Under the pieces are notes generated by a model that was not told the origin of the DNA, searched no databases, and saw nothing but the letters and a program-made list of their open reading frames with translations. A DNA stretch of 12,376 bases from the NCBI GenBank assembly GCA_038240295.1, contig JBBSDW010000098.1, forward strand, positions 1-12,376, written 5' to 3'. The first letter of the stretch is position 1; the number at the start of each line of letters is the position of its first letter. Below, piece by piece: positions 6,441 to 12,376 of this stretch. A program made the position numbers and the translations under genes. The stretch comes from JABDDM01 sp038240295 (GTDB taxonomy: Bacteria; Bacteroidota; Ignavibacteria; Palsa-1295).

Positions 6441-7691
6441 ATGCGATTGCTTCGTCCATTTGTGCTCTTGTGCTTGCTCATCATTCCCTTCGGACTTCAT
6501 GCACAGACGATCTATGATGCGGCTGAAGCGGGCGATGCGAAGGCGCTTGCAGGATTTCTAAAAACGCATCCTGAATTGATCGACCGGCTAACTGAGGATG
6601 GGTGGACGGCACTGCATGTTGCGACATTTCATGCGAAAGCAGAGGCCGTTACAATGTTGCTCAAGCACGGCGCGAAAGTCGATATCACCGATCCCGATGG
6701 CAACACTGCGCTCGGACTCGCGGCGGCGCAGGGTTCCGTCACCATCGCGGAGAAATTGATCAAGGCCAAAGCGAACATCAACGCGATGAACAACGATAGC
6801 GAGACCGTTCTCTTCGCGGCCGTCGATGCCGGCAAGGATAGTATCGTTCGAATTCTTTTGCACCTCGATGCAAATATCCATCCCGAAAGTATGACGGGAG
6901 GAACAGCTCTCGATCGAGCGGCGCAGAATGGGTATGCGGGGATCGTTACCCAGTTGCTGGATCGTGGTGCTGCGATCGACGAGCCGCTTCAAACCGACGC
7001 GTCGAATCAGAAGGGATTTACGCCGATCTTTTTTGCAGCGCTCGGAGGTCAACCGAAAACAGTCCAATTGTTGATTGCGCGAGGAGCGAACCTGAATTTC
7101 AAAGCTGCCAACGGCGATACACCACTCCATGCCGCATGCACCGTCCATGGGAATCCTGATGTGGTGACGCTTCTCATCGATCACGGTGCAAAGCTCAACG
7201 CGGTAAATGATTATGGTCAGACACCGCTGCACTATGCCGTGTGGGAGGATAAGCTTGCGATCGGGGAAATGCTGATCGTTCGCGGCGCCAATCCGAATGT
7301 TCGCGATAGCGCCGGACAAACGCCGCTCCATCTTGCCGCTCACGCAGGTCGCGACGCGGTCGTTCGCTCGCTTCTCGAAAATGGTGCGAAGCCCGACATC
7401 CAGGATTTTGCCGGTATGACACCGCTCCATCTCGGCGCGCAGGCGAACAAAATGGAAGTCGTACAGGCGTTGGTGCGGGCCCAGGCAATACTCAACCTTC
7501 AGGACACTGCCGGCAACACCGCCCTCCACTATCTCGGAAAAGAAGGGACTGACGACGTAGCGAACGTACTGATCCAGGCCGGCGCCAATCCCCATATCAG
7601 AAACCACGCAGGCCGTACAGCAGTCGAAGAAGCCGAAGCTGCGAACAATACGCGATTGATGGATTATTACAAACGCGTAGTGCCGAGATAA
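6441..7691 (+). CDS. Exported ankyrin-repeat protein
   Basis: A 416-residue protein made almost wholly of ankyrin repeats behind a signal peptide (hydrophobic residues 7-19, LHA|Q cut after residue 21), so it should act in the periplasm or outside the cell. I count about 12 repeat units of ~33 residues. The first (from residue 22) and last are degenerate caps; the centre has clean cores such as GDTPLHAA, YGQTPLHYA, AGQTPLHLAA and AGMTPLHLGA. The fifth unit carries a short insertion before GFTP. Ankyrin stacks bind proteins; no catalytic domain is present, so it is a scaffold or binding partner. ATG start at 6441 with no Shine-Dalgarno sequence. It is divergent from the lipoprotein gene and followed by its own terminator. 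It is transcribed alone, and the partner is unknown. Confidence 0.93.
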   Translation: MRLLRPFVLLCLLIIPFGLHAQTIYDAAEAGDAKALAGFLKTHPELIDRLTEDGWTALHVATFHAKAEAVTMLLKHGAKVDITDPDGNTALGLAAAQGSVTIAEKLIKAKANINAMNNDSETVLFAAVDAGKDSIVRILLHLDANIHPESMTGGTALDRAAQNGYAGIVTQLLDRGAAIDEPLQTDASNQKGFTPIFFAALGGQPKTVQLLIARGANLNFKAANGDTPLHAACTVHGNPDVVTLLIDHGAKLNAVNDYGQTPLHYAVWEDKLAIGEMLIVRGANPNVRDSAGQTPLHLAAHAGRDAVVRSLLENGAKPDIQDFAGMTPLHLGAQANKMEVVQALVRAQAILNLQDTAGNTALHYLGKEGTDDVANVLIQAGANPHIRNHAGRTAVEEAEAANNTRLMDYYKRVVPR

Positions 7692-7695
7692 TACG

Positions 7696-7725
7696 AAACG
7701 TGGCGCGAGCTTTAAGCTTGCGCTC
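7696..7725 (+). repeat. Dispersed 3' hairpin repeat, copy 1
   Basis: Begins AAACGTGGCGCGAGCTT and ends GCTTGCGCTC. It shares the AAACGTRGCGCGAGCTT core with copies at 7787-7818 (minus) and 12039-12070 (plus), with one extra base in the loop. It follows the ankyrin gene in the same orientation and acts as its terminator stem. Confidence 0.7.
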
Positions 7726-7731
7726 TTTTTT
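7703..7731 (+). terminator. Intrinsic terminator after the ankyrin gene
   Basis: Stem GCGCGAGC / GCTTGCGC (7703-7710 and 7716-7723, one G-T pair) with loop TTTAA is followed by TCTTTTTT, 11 nt after the ankyrin stop. The stem is also copy 1 of the dispersed hairpin repeat described separately. Confidence 0.85.
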
Positions 7732-7786
7732 GAATTACGCATCGAACATTCGGCCTGAAGAAGCAGGAATAACTATTCGATAAAGG

Positions 7787-7818
7787 GAATCGCAAACCGA
7801 AGCTCGCGCTGCGTTTGG
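7787..7818 (-). repeat. Dispersed 3' hairpin repeat, copy 2
   Basis: Read on the minus strand, this 32-bp segment matches copy 3 at 28 of 32 positions, all four differences being transitions. It can fold as CGCGAGC-TTCG-GTTTGCG, a stem closed by a UUCG tetraloop with two G-U pairs. It starts 12 nt after the stop of the EamA transporter gene (7831) and is in the same sense, but has no clean T run after it. Confidence 0.7.
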
Positions 7819-7830
7819 TGTGCTCAACGT

Positions 7831-8751
7831 CTACTCGCCGACTCTTGCTCTGATTGTCGCCGCCTCTGAATTTGGCGATAGAAATTCCCTTGCTACGACC
7901 ACACCAAGAATGATCGCACCACCCAGGATCGCCCAACCGGTTGGCTTTTCGCCGATGCCGAGATAGACCCACACGGGATTGAGCACCGGTTCGATCATGC
8001 AGATGAGCGTTGCATCGATTGCTCGGACGTATCCGATGCCGAAGGTAAAAAACGAATACGCGACACCGATCTGAACGACTCCGAGAAAGAGAAGCATCGT
8101 GAAATCGGTCGCGTAGTTCGGCATTGGATTCGTAACGCCTGCTGCGACAAGCACAAGCATCGCGACGACGATTATTCCATGCCCGACGATCACCGAGCGC
8201 CAACGCAAAGCCTCGGAAGCTTTCTCATGTTTGAGCGAAAGCGCAAACGCCGCGAACGCGACACCGCTTGCAAGTGCTGCAATATTTCCCCAGAAGCCCT
8301 CGGCGTCGATCTTGCCAACAAAGAATAACGCCATCGCCGAGGTTGAGATCACGACCATCAGAAGATCGCGCCGCTTTAATTTTGTGTGCGAGAGGATTGG
8401 CTCCGCGAATAATACATAGATCGGGGCCGTGTATTGCAGGAAGATCGCGTTCGCGCTCGTTGTAAGTTTCGTTGCTACGACGAACAGGACGAGCAGCAAT
8501 GCGAAGAAAATGGAGGTCATCCAGAGTTGCGGAGTAAACCAGGGCTCCTTTTTTTTGCCTTCGATCCGCTCACGATTGAGCGTGTAGATCATGTAGATCG
8601 TAAAGGCGGCGAAGAGACTTCGCCAGAGCGAGATCGACCATGCGTCGAGCGAAATTTCCTTGATGAAGATACCGCCGGTGCTCCAGAGCAGTGCAGCAAT
8701 GACGATCGAGTACGTACCCTTGCGCGCCGACTCCGCCGAGATCTGCTTCAA
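7831..8751 (-). CDS. EamA/DMT-family membrane transporter
   Basis: A 306-residue inner-membrane protein of the drug/metabolite transporter superfamily with two tandem EamA domains (about residues 13-145 and 155-290) and roughly ten hydrophobic segments. Typical marks are ALLWSTGGIFIK near the N-terminus of the first domain, QYTAPIYVLFAEP late in that domain, and MIEPVLNPVWVYLGIGEKP late in the second. Members export amino acids, metabolites or drugs; the substrate cannot be predicted here. The start is TTG (8751-8749), overlapping the stop of the upstream lipoprotein gene as TTGA. A GGAG nine nt upstream supports it. It is the last gene of the ferredoxin-hydrolase-lipoprotein-transporter cluster, and its stop is followed by a dispersed hairpin repeat. 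Confidence 0.9.
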   Translation of the reverse strand: MKQISAESARKGTYSIVIAALLWSTGGIFIKEISLDAWSISLWRSLFAAFTIYMIYTLNRERIEGKKKEPWFTPQLWMTSIFFALLLVLFVVATKLTTSANAIFLQYTAPIYVLFAEPILSHTKLKRRDLLMVVISTSAMALFFVGKIDAEGFWGNIAALASGVAFAAFALSLKHEKASEALRWRSVIVGHGIIVVAMLVLVAAGVTNPMPNYATDFTMLLFLGVVQIGVAYSFFTFGIGYVRAIDATLICMIEPVLNPVWVYLGIGEKPTGWAILGGAIILGVVVAREFLSPNSEAATIRARVGE

Positions 8752-9122
8752 CGAGGTGTGCTCCAGCCGAGACGATCGCCTTCGTCGAGAATCGCGAGCA
8801 GTTCGTCATGTGTGATCTTGTGAGACTTCAAAAATGTCTGCACATCTTTCTCCTTTACTCCAGGCTTGCGAAGCGGGCGATAATCGTGATAGATATGGAG
8901 GACTTCCATCGGCTCGAAACGTTGCAGCATTTGCTGATGCTCGTCCGAACGCATGTGTGCAGCGTCGATAACGAGGCCGTTACCGCTATCGATCACGGCA
9001 GGCGTTGTATCGCGGGCTGCAAGTGGTTTATCGAGCAGCGAATCCTGCGTTTTCGGTATATCCTGATGCTTACTGCATCCGAAACAAGCGATCGCGAGAA
9101 CGAGAATGAATGCGTACCTCAT
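8748..9122 (-). CDS. Small lipoprotein, function unknown
   Basis: A 124-residue protein with a short lipoprotein-type signal (MRYAFILVLAIACFGCS). Cys16 after FG is the likely lipidated residue, although Cys13 also lies in range and the residue at -3 of Cys16 is itself Cys, which is unusual. The mature part is polar and has no family I recognise. It contains a segment MEVLHIYHDYRPLRKPG (about residues 72-88) and a helical C-terminus with HDELLAILDEGDRLGW. ATG at 9122-9120 overlaps the hydrolase stop by 4 nt (ATGA), and its own stop overlaps the transporter start. It is thus translationally locked between two cytoplasmic/membrane genes, which makes it a real gene despite its size. Confidence 0.8.
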   Translation of the reverse strand: MRYAFILVLAIACFGCSKHQDIPKTQDSLLDKPLAARDTTPAVIDSGNGLVIDAAHMRSDEHQQMLQRFEPMEVLHIYHDYRPLRKPGVKEKDVQTFLKSHKITHDELLAILDEGDRLGWSTPR

Positions 9123-10114
9123 GCTTTTGCTGCCACAACGGTATTCGTGAGATCGCCGAGCCGTTCGATAGAACAGGTAACCACATCGCCAACTTTTATC
9201 CAGAGATTATCCGTGACCTTCGAGCCGTTGAGTTCGAGTAAACATCCCGTGCCGACCGTGCCTGAGCCAATGACATCACCGGGATAAAGCGTGACGCCAT
9301 AGCTCGCGCGTTCGATGATCTGCGCGAACGTCCAGCTCATGTCTTTCAGATTGCCACGAGAATATTCTTTGCCGTTGATTGATGCCGTCATTGTGAGATC
9401 ATAACGGTCGCCGACATCGCTCGAGATCTTGCGATCCTCAAGTTCATCTTTGGTCACAAGCCAGGGCCCGATCGCCGTTGCAAAATCCTTGCCCTTGGCG
9501 GGTCCGAGTGAGAGCTTCATTTCTTCCATCTGGAGATAGCGCGCCGACCAATCGTTCATAACCATGTAGCCTGCGATATAACTATCGGCTTCTTTCACAC
9601 TGATATTTCTGCCCATCTTTCCGATCACGATCGCGGCCTCGAGTTCGTAGTCGAGCTTTTTCAAATGCTCTGGCATGACCTCCATCGGTCCGGGACCGAT
9701 CACGGCCTGATGATTGGTGAAATAAAATACCGGGAAAAGATCGAACTCCTCGATCATTTCAACCCCGCGATTTCGTCGTGCGGCCTCGACATGCTGGCGG
9801 AAGGCATAACCATCGCGCATCGAAGTTGGTCGAGGAATCGGCGCATAAAGCTTCACGCCGCTTATCGGATGATGCTTCACACCCGCACTCTCGCCCGTTG
9901 TTTGCATCCATTGAAGCGCTTCACGCAGTTGGCTATAGCTGCCCTGCGGGATCAGCAGTCCAAGTATGTGGATGACAAACGATACGTGGTTGCCCGTCGC
10001 ATTCGAATATTGCGAAATGAGCGACGCCACGTTCACGACCTCATCGCCAACAATAATGCCTGGCTCGCCGCCCGAAATAACCGAATCGCTTCGCTCGTAG
10101 GTGACTAACTTCAT
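9119..10114 (-). CDS. Fumarylacetoacetate hydrolase (FAH) family protein
   Basis: A 331-residue cytoplasmic enzyme of the FAH superfamily, which breaks C-C bonds in beta-diketo acids or acts on related acylpyruvates; the classic member ends tyrosine breakdown by giving fumarate and acetoacetate. The active site can be followed: Asp101 and His108 in RDGYAFRQH, seven apart as Asp126/His133 are in mammalian FAH; Glu157 and Glu159 in DYELE; Asp188 in NDWSAR; and a Lys at 207 or 209 in AKGKD. The C-terminal GDVIGSGTVGTGCLLE block is typical. All metal ligands are kept, so it should be active, but no other tyrosine or homogentisate pathway gene is nearby and the true substrate is open. ATG start at 10114, 18 nt after the ferredoxin stop. 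It overlaps the downstream lipoprotein gene (ATGA). Confidence 0.92.
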   Translation of the reverse strand: MKLVTYERSDSVISGGEPGIIVGDEVVNVASLISQYSNATGNHVSFVIHILGLLIPQGSYSQLREALQWMQTTGESAGVKHHPISGVKLYAPIPRPTSMRDGYAFRQHVEAARRNRGVEMIEEFDLFPVFYFTNHQAVIGPGPMEVMPEHLKKLDYELEAAIVIGKMGRNISVKEADSYIAGYMVMNDWSARYLQMEEMKLSLGPAKGKDFATAIGPWLVTKDELEDRKISSDVGDRYDLTMTASINGKEYSRGNLKDMSWTFAQIIERASYGVTLYPGDVIGSGTVGTGCLLELNGSKVTDNLWIKVGDVVTCSIERLGDLTNTVVAAKA

Positions 10115-10132
10115 GCAGCAAAATACGTAAGA

Positions 10133-10462
10133 CTATTTTGAAAAAGTTTGAACTGGGATGCGCAAACGCTCGACGGGAATACCGCCAACAATGTGCGATT
10201 CTATGATCTCCGGCACATCCTCGATCGTCACATGACCATACCAGACGCCTTCGGGATACACAACGATCGCCGGACCGAACTCGCAGGCATCGAGGCATCC
10301 CGATTGATTTGCACGTACGCTGCCCTTGAGTCCTCGCCGCTTGATCTCTGCTTTCATTGCCAGGCGAATTGCAGGTGAGCCTTTTTGCTGGCAGCATCCT
10401 TTCGGGTCATCAGGCCCGCGCAAATTTTCGCAAACAAAAATATGATGTTCGAATGAAGGCAT
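10133..10462 (-). CDS. Thioredoxin-like [2Fe-2S] ferredoxin
   Basis: A 109-residue soluble electron carrier of the thioredoxin-fold ferredoxin family, related to the NuoE cluster domain. The four cluster ligands are Cys11 (HIFVCENLR), Cys24 (GCCQQKGS; Cys23 is adjacent), Cys56 and Cys60 (SGCLDACEFGP). The spacing of 12 residues between the first pair and CxxxC in the second is typical of the family. The downstream YPEGVWYGHVTIEDVPEII strand-helix is also characteristic. ATG at 10462-10460; no Shine-Dalgarno sequence. It ends 18 nt before the FAH-family gene and leads the minus-strand cluster. Its redox partner is not in the window. Confidence 0.92.
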   Translation of the reverse strand: MPSFEHHIFVCENLRGPDDPKGCCQQKGSPAIRLAMKAEIKRRGLKGSVRANQSGCLDACEFGPAIVVYPEGVWYGHVTIEDVPEIIESHIVGGIPVERLRIPVQTFSK

Positions 10463-10530
10463 CGAATTGGTGTAATTTCTGGAAGAAGCCCAACAACGGT
10501 TGACGCGATGTCATTCGAAAAAGGGCGGGG

Positions 10531-11169
10531 CTATTCTCGAAGGTCGATCGTCCTCGATCCAGAGGGTGGCGTAAACGTAAAGTCGGAACTGGTGACAGAT
10601 TTTACCGGCGAGATCGTTACCGAAGATACGAGCATCGAGCCACTGCTGCTTTCGAAAAAAGCTTTCTTGATCGCGTATCCGTGCATCGACTTTGAGAGGG
10701 TCAGCGTGATCGCTTGAACAGCACCAATGCTCGACAGGAGCGATTGAATCTGCGCGTTTGGAGTCAGCTTGATCGTTGTCGTCGAACCTTTCTGGCTTAC
10801 TATTTCGGCCGTGTAATTCGTGCCGAACTTGAAAATATCCTGTGGAGATTTGAGCGCCGAATTCTGATTATTCGAAAGTGCGTCGATCGTAAGTTGCTTC
10901 GTCGCGCTGTTATAATTCCAAACGGTGCTGCCATCGGTAACGATCGTAAGATCGCCGACGACGATGCGTGCACGGCGGCCGCCGAGATCGGTCAGAATGC
11001 TGCTCGTCCCTTTGGTATTCGGAAGTTTGAACTTCATCTTTACCGCAGCGCCAGAATTAATTTGCTTATCGACTTGCGCAATGATCTCATCGGCCGAAGA
11101 CTGCCCAAGAGCCATACTTGGCAATGCAAGGAGAAACGCGAAGAAGAAAAGCTGGAAGAAATGTTTCAC
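10531..11169 (-). CDS. lolA: LolA-like outer-membrane lipoprotein carrier
   Basis: A 212-residue periplasmic protein with a signal peptide (hydrophobic residues 4-20, ALG|Q cut after residue 22). The mature part matches the LolA/LolB-like half-barrel: an N-terminal helix (ADEIIAQVDKQI), strand KMKFKLPNT, and the hallmark TIVTDGSTVWNYNSATKQ (about residues 74-91) with the conserved Trp, then PQDIFKF and a C-terminal FTFTPPSGSRTIDL. LolA carries lipoproteins from the inner-membrane LolCDE complex to the outer membrane. The window encodes two likely lipoproteins that could be cargo, though many others must exist. The start is GTG at 11169-11167; no in-frame ATG precedes the signal peptide. It lies 68 nt upstream of the ferredoxin gene on the same strand and may be co-transcribed. 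It faces away from yebC. Confidence 0.88.
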   Translation of the reverse strand: MKHFFQLFFFAFLLALPSMALGQSSADEIIAQVDKQINSGAAVKMKFKLPNTKGTSSILTDLGGRRARIVVGDLTIVTDGSTVWNYNSATKQLTIDALSNNQNSALKSPQDIFKFGTNYTAEIVSQKGSTTTIKLTPNAQIQSLLSSIGAVQAITLTLSKSMHGYAIKKAFFESSSGSMLVSSVTISPVKSVTSSDFTFTPPSGSRTIDLRE

Positions 11170-11274
11170 TGATGTTATGATTGATCCTCGTAGCTAAACA
11201 AGAATTGTGAGCGGCTTGTGCCGACTTTCTCATACAGACCATGGCCCGAGAAGCGCATTCCAGATTTCTTGTTG

Positions 11275-11282
11275 TAAATTTG
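11275..11282 (+). promoter_or_regulatory. Candidate -7 promoter box (TAAATTTG) for yebC
   Basis: TAAATTTG matches the Bacteroidota TAnnTTTG -7 element and lies 22 nt before the yebC ATG, leaving a leader of roughly 16-18 nt. No good -33 TTG is seen at the usual distance, so confidence is low. Confidence 0.3.
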
Positions 11283-11304
11283 CGAACCTTAACACACATA
11301 GCAC

Positions 11305-12012
11305 ATGGGAAGAGCTTTCGAATTTCGGAAAGTACGTAAGATGAAGCGCTGGGACAGGATGTCGAAGGCCTTCACAAAACTCGGTAAGGAGATCGCGATC
11401 GCTGTCAAGCTCGCAGGGCCCGATCCAAAGATTAATCCCCGCCTTCGTATCGCGATCACGAATGCGAAAGGCGTGAATATGCCGAAGGATCGTATTGAAG
11501 GAGCGATCAAGCGCGCATCGAGTAAGGACCAGGAAGATTACCACGAGATCGTCTACGAAGGCTACGGACCAAGCGGAGTCCCGATCGTTGTCGAATGCGC
11601 GACGGATAATCCGACGAGAACGGTTGCCAATGTACGGTTCGCATTCACCCGAGCGGGCGGCGTGCTCGGTACGGCCGGATCCCTGGACTTCATGTTCAAC
11701 CGAAAAGGAGTCTTCAAACTCGCCTCCGACAAAGTCAACCTCGAAGAACTTGAACTCGAACTCATCGACTTTGGCGCCGAAGATATCACCCAGGAAGAAG
11801 GCGAGATCACACTGCTTACAAGCTTCGCCGATTTCGCAGGAATGCAAAAAGCGCTCGAAGAGCGGCACATCGAAGTAATCAGTGCAGAAATGCAACGCAT
11901 GCCAACAACCTTCAAAGAGATCCCCGAAGCCGAAGAAGAAGCCGTAATGGAACTCATCGAAAAGTTAGAGCAGGACGACGACGTCCAGGCCGTCTACCAC
12001 AATCTCGCGTAA
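11305..12012 (+). CDS. yebC: YebC/PmpR/TACO1-family protein
   Basis: A 235-residue, three-domain cytoplasmic protein of the DUF28 family. It carries GPDPKINPRLRIAITNAKGVNMPKD in the first 65 residues (an N-terminal helical domain), VYEGYGPSGVPIVVECATDN (about 82-101) with the acidic-lined central domain, and an acidic C-terminus. The N-terminus is MGRAFEFRKVRKMKRWDRM, not the MAGHSKWANIKHRK seen in proteobacterial and firmicute members; this form is known from Bacteroidota-type homologues. The family was first named as a transcriptional regulator, but mitochondrial TACO1 and some bacterial members act in translation, helping ribosomes through polyproline stretches, so the label 'regulator' should be used with care. 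ATG at 11305 without a Shine-Dalgarno sequence; single-gene unit, divergent from lolA. Confidence 0.95.
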   Translation: MGRAFEFRKVRKMKRWDRMSKAFTKLGKEIAIAVKLAGPDPKINPRLRIAITNAKGVNMPKDRIEGAIKRASSKDQEDYHEIVYEGYGPSGVPIVVECATDNPTRTVANVRFAFTRAGGVLGTAGSLDFMFNRKGVFKLASDKVNLEELELELIDFGAEDITQEEGEITLLTSFADFAGMQKALEERHIEVISAEMQRMPTTFKEIPEAEEEAVMELIEKLEQDDDVQAVYHNLA

Positions 12013-12115
12013 AGGGAAGTGATACCCTAAAATCCAACCCAAACGTAGCGCGAGCTTCAGCTTACGATTCGTCTAAGAACGGACAACTCTAAAATATTCC
12101 AGACAGATTTAAGCA
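12013..12115. other. Non-coding spacer after yebC
   Basis: The 103 bp between yebC and the tandem repeat hold only a short AGGG/CCCT mini-hairpin just after the stop (about 12013-12029) and copy 3 of the dispersed hairpin repeat. No ORF or promoter is convincing and no clean T-run terminator for yebC is seen before the 12126 hairpin. Confidence 0.6.
12039..12070 (+). repeat. Dispersed 3' hairpin repeat, copy 3
   Basis: Begins CCAAACGTAGCGCGAGCTTC and ends CTTACGATTC. It matches copy 2 (7787-7818, minus) at 28 of 32 positions. The hairpin CGCGAGC-TTCA-GCTTACG is weakened by a C-A mismatch. It lies 26 nt after the yebC stop, in the yebC sense. Confidence 0.7.
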
Positions 12116-12246
12116 AGCACCGATCAATAAAATCTCCTCTGCTTCGCAGGAGAAGCTTTTATTTAAAGTCGGCGGACGAAAGTGCGCAGGCGATACCCAC
12201 CAAATCGGCATAGACAATCACAAGAAAGCCTCTGCCATTACCAACC
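12116..12246. repeat. 131-bp tandem direct repeat, unit A
   Basis: Begins AGCACCGATCAATAAAATC. The next unit starts exactly 131 bp later. The two are almost identical over the right-hand third (CCAAATCGGCATAG onward), differ by scattered bases in the hairpin, and are clearly variable in a ~15-bp block after GGCGGACGAAAG. Confidence 0.92.
12126..12163. terminator. Terminator-like hairpin in repeat unit A
   Basis: AATAAAA (12126-12132) and TTTTATT (12157-12163) flank a stem of TCTC / GAGA and CTGC / GCAG around a TTC loop, with a small bulge. A-rich left and T-rich right flanks would let it work on both strands. It is the first plausible stop for yebC transcripts. Confidence 0.6.
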
Positions 12247-12376
12247 AGCACCGAACAATAAAATCTCCTCTCCTGCGAAGGAGAGGCTTTTATTTTAAAG
12301 TCGGCGGACGAAAGGGAGTGGGCAATACCCTCCAAATCGGCATAGACAATCACAAGAAAGCCTCTGCCATTACCAA
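12247..12376. repeat. 131-bp tandem direct repeat, unit B (cut by window end)
   Basis: Begins AGCACCGAACAATAAAATC and runs to the last base of the window, so the array may continue. It has one more T than unit A in the TTTTATTTT tract. No coding gene is supported in the array. Confidence 0.92.
12257..12294. terminator. Terminator-like hairpin in repeat unit B
   Basis: A perfect 8-bp stem CCTCTCCT / AGGAGAGG (12267-12274 and 12279-12286) is closed by a GCGA (GNRA-type) loop and flanked by AATAAAA on the left and TTTTATTTT on the right, so it resembles a bidirectional intrinsic terminator. Confidence 0.7.

Noticed and set aside
6310..6459. N-terminal extension of the minus-strand lipoprotein
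   Set aside because: It overlaps the divergent ankyrin start and would move the lipobox ~50 residues inward, which is not compatible with lipoprotein export.
6588..7742. 384-residue minus-strand frame opposite the ankyrin gene
   Set aside because: Antisense shadow: the plus strand encodes a regular ankyrin repeat, and the minus reading has no recognisable domain and a Cys/Arg-rich composition.
7696..7818. MITE or small insertion element bounded by repeat copies 1 and 2
   Set aside because: The two copies are inverted around ~60 bp, but a third solitary copy after yebC and the fit to each gene's 3' end favour independent gene-end elements; no target-site duplication is seen.
11230..11895. 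221-residue minus-strand frame over yebC
   Set aside because: Antisense shadow of a well-conserved gene; Phe/Asp-rich translation without any motif.
12159..12353. 64-residue minus-strand reading frame across the tandem repeat
   Set aside because: It simply reads through the repeat, giving the same IVYADL-GIA-LSSADFK segment twice and crossing a terminator-like hairpin; no start signal or family likeness. More likely non-coding repeat, though a duplicated 3' gene end cannot be fully excluded.
12116..12376. CRISPR array or integron attC sites
   Set aside because: The period (~131 bp) is far too long for CRISPR and most of the unit is conserved; no RYYYAAC/GTTRRRY attC core pairs and no cassette ORFs were seen.

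Overview
The window looks like chromosomal housekeeping DNA from a member of the Bacteroidota/Chlorobiota/Kapabacteria-like (FCB) lineage. This is an inference from several signs. The YebC protein starts with the divergent MGRAFEFRK form rather than MAGHSKW. All four signal peptidase I substrates have Gln directly after the predicted cut (the Bacteroidetes 'Q-rule'). Most genes lack a Shine-Dalgarno sequence. A type 2 IPP isomerase and a LolA-type carrier are present. Base composition is moderate, about half GC by eye. No phage, transposase, plasmid, CRISPR, rRNA or tRNA gene was recognised.

Layout: (1) Positions 1-2570, minus strand, form one probable transcription unit read from right to left: type 2 isopentenyl-diphosphate isomerase (fni), a polyprenyl diphosphate synthase, HPr (ptsH), and the first 30 codons of PTS enzyme I (ptsI, cut by the window edge). 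It joins isoprenoid precursor supply to the general PTS phosphorelay. (2) Positions 2806-5504, plus strand, hold an ATGA-coupled pair of exported M16B zinc-peptidase subunits. The first carries the zinc site and the second the Arg/Tyr pair. A strong bidirectional terminator follows. (3) Positions 5641-7691 hold a divergent pair: an unclassified lipoprotein (minus) and an exported ankyrin-repeat protein (plus), with an inverted repeat between them. (4) Positions 7831-10462, minus strand, form a tight cluster: thioredoxin-like [2Fe-2S] ferredoxin, fumarylacetoacetase-family hydrolase, small lipoprotein, EamA transporter. The last three overlap by 4 nt each. LolA (10531-11169) lies just upstream on the same strand. 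(5) Positions 11305-12012, plus strand: yebC. (6) Positions 12013-12376 are non-coding and end in at least two copies of a ~131-bp tandem repeat carrying terminator-like hairpins; the array runs off the window.

Nothing here clearly amounts to a new multi-gene system. The most unusual material is non-coding: a ~32-bp hairpin repeat found three times, each time 3' of a gene and in the same orientation as that gene, and the 131-bp tandem repeat with its near-perfect hairpins. The ptsI fragment and the genes' true starts (several GTG/TTG, two TTGA stop-start overlaps) are the main annotation points that a simple ORF list would miss or get wrong.
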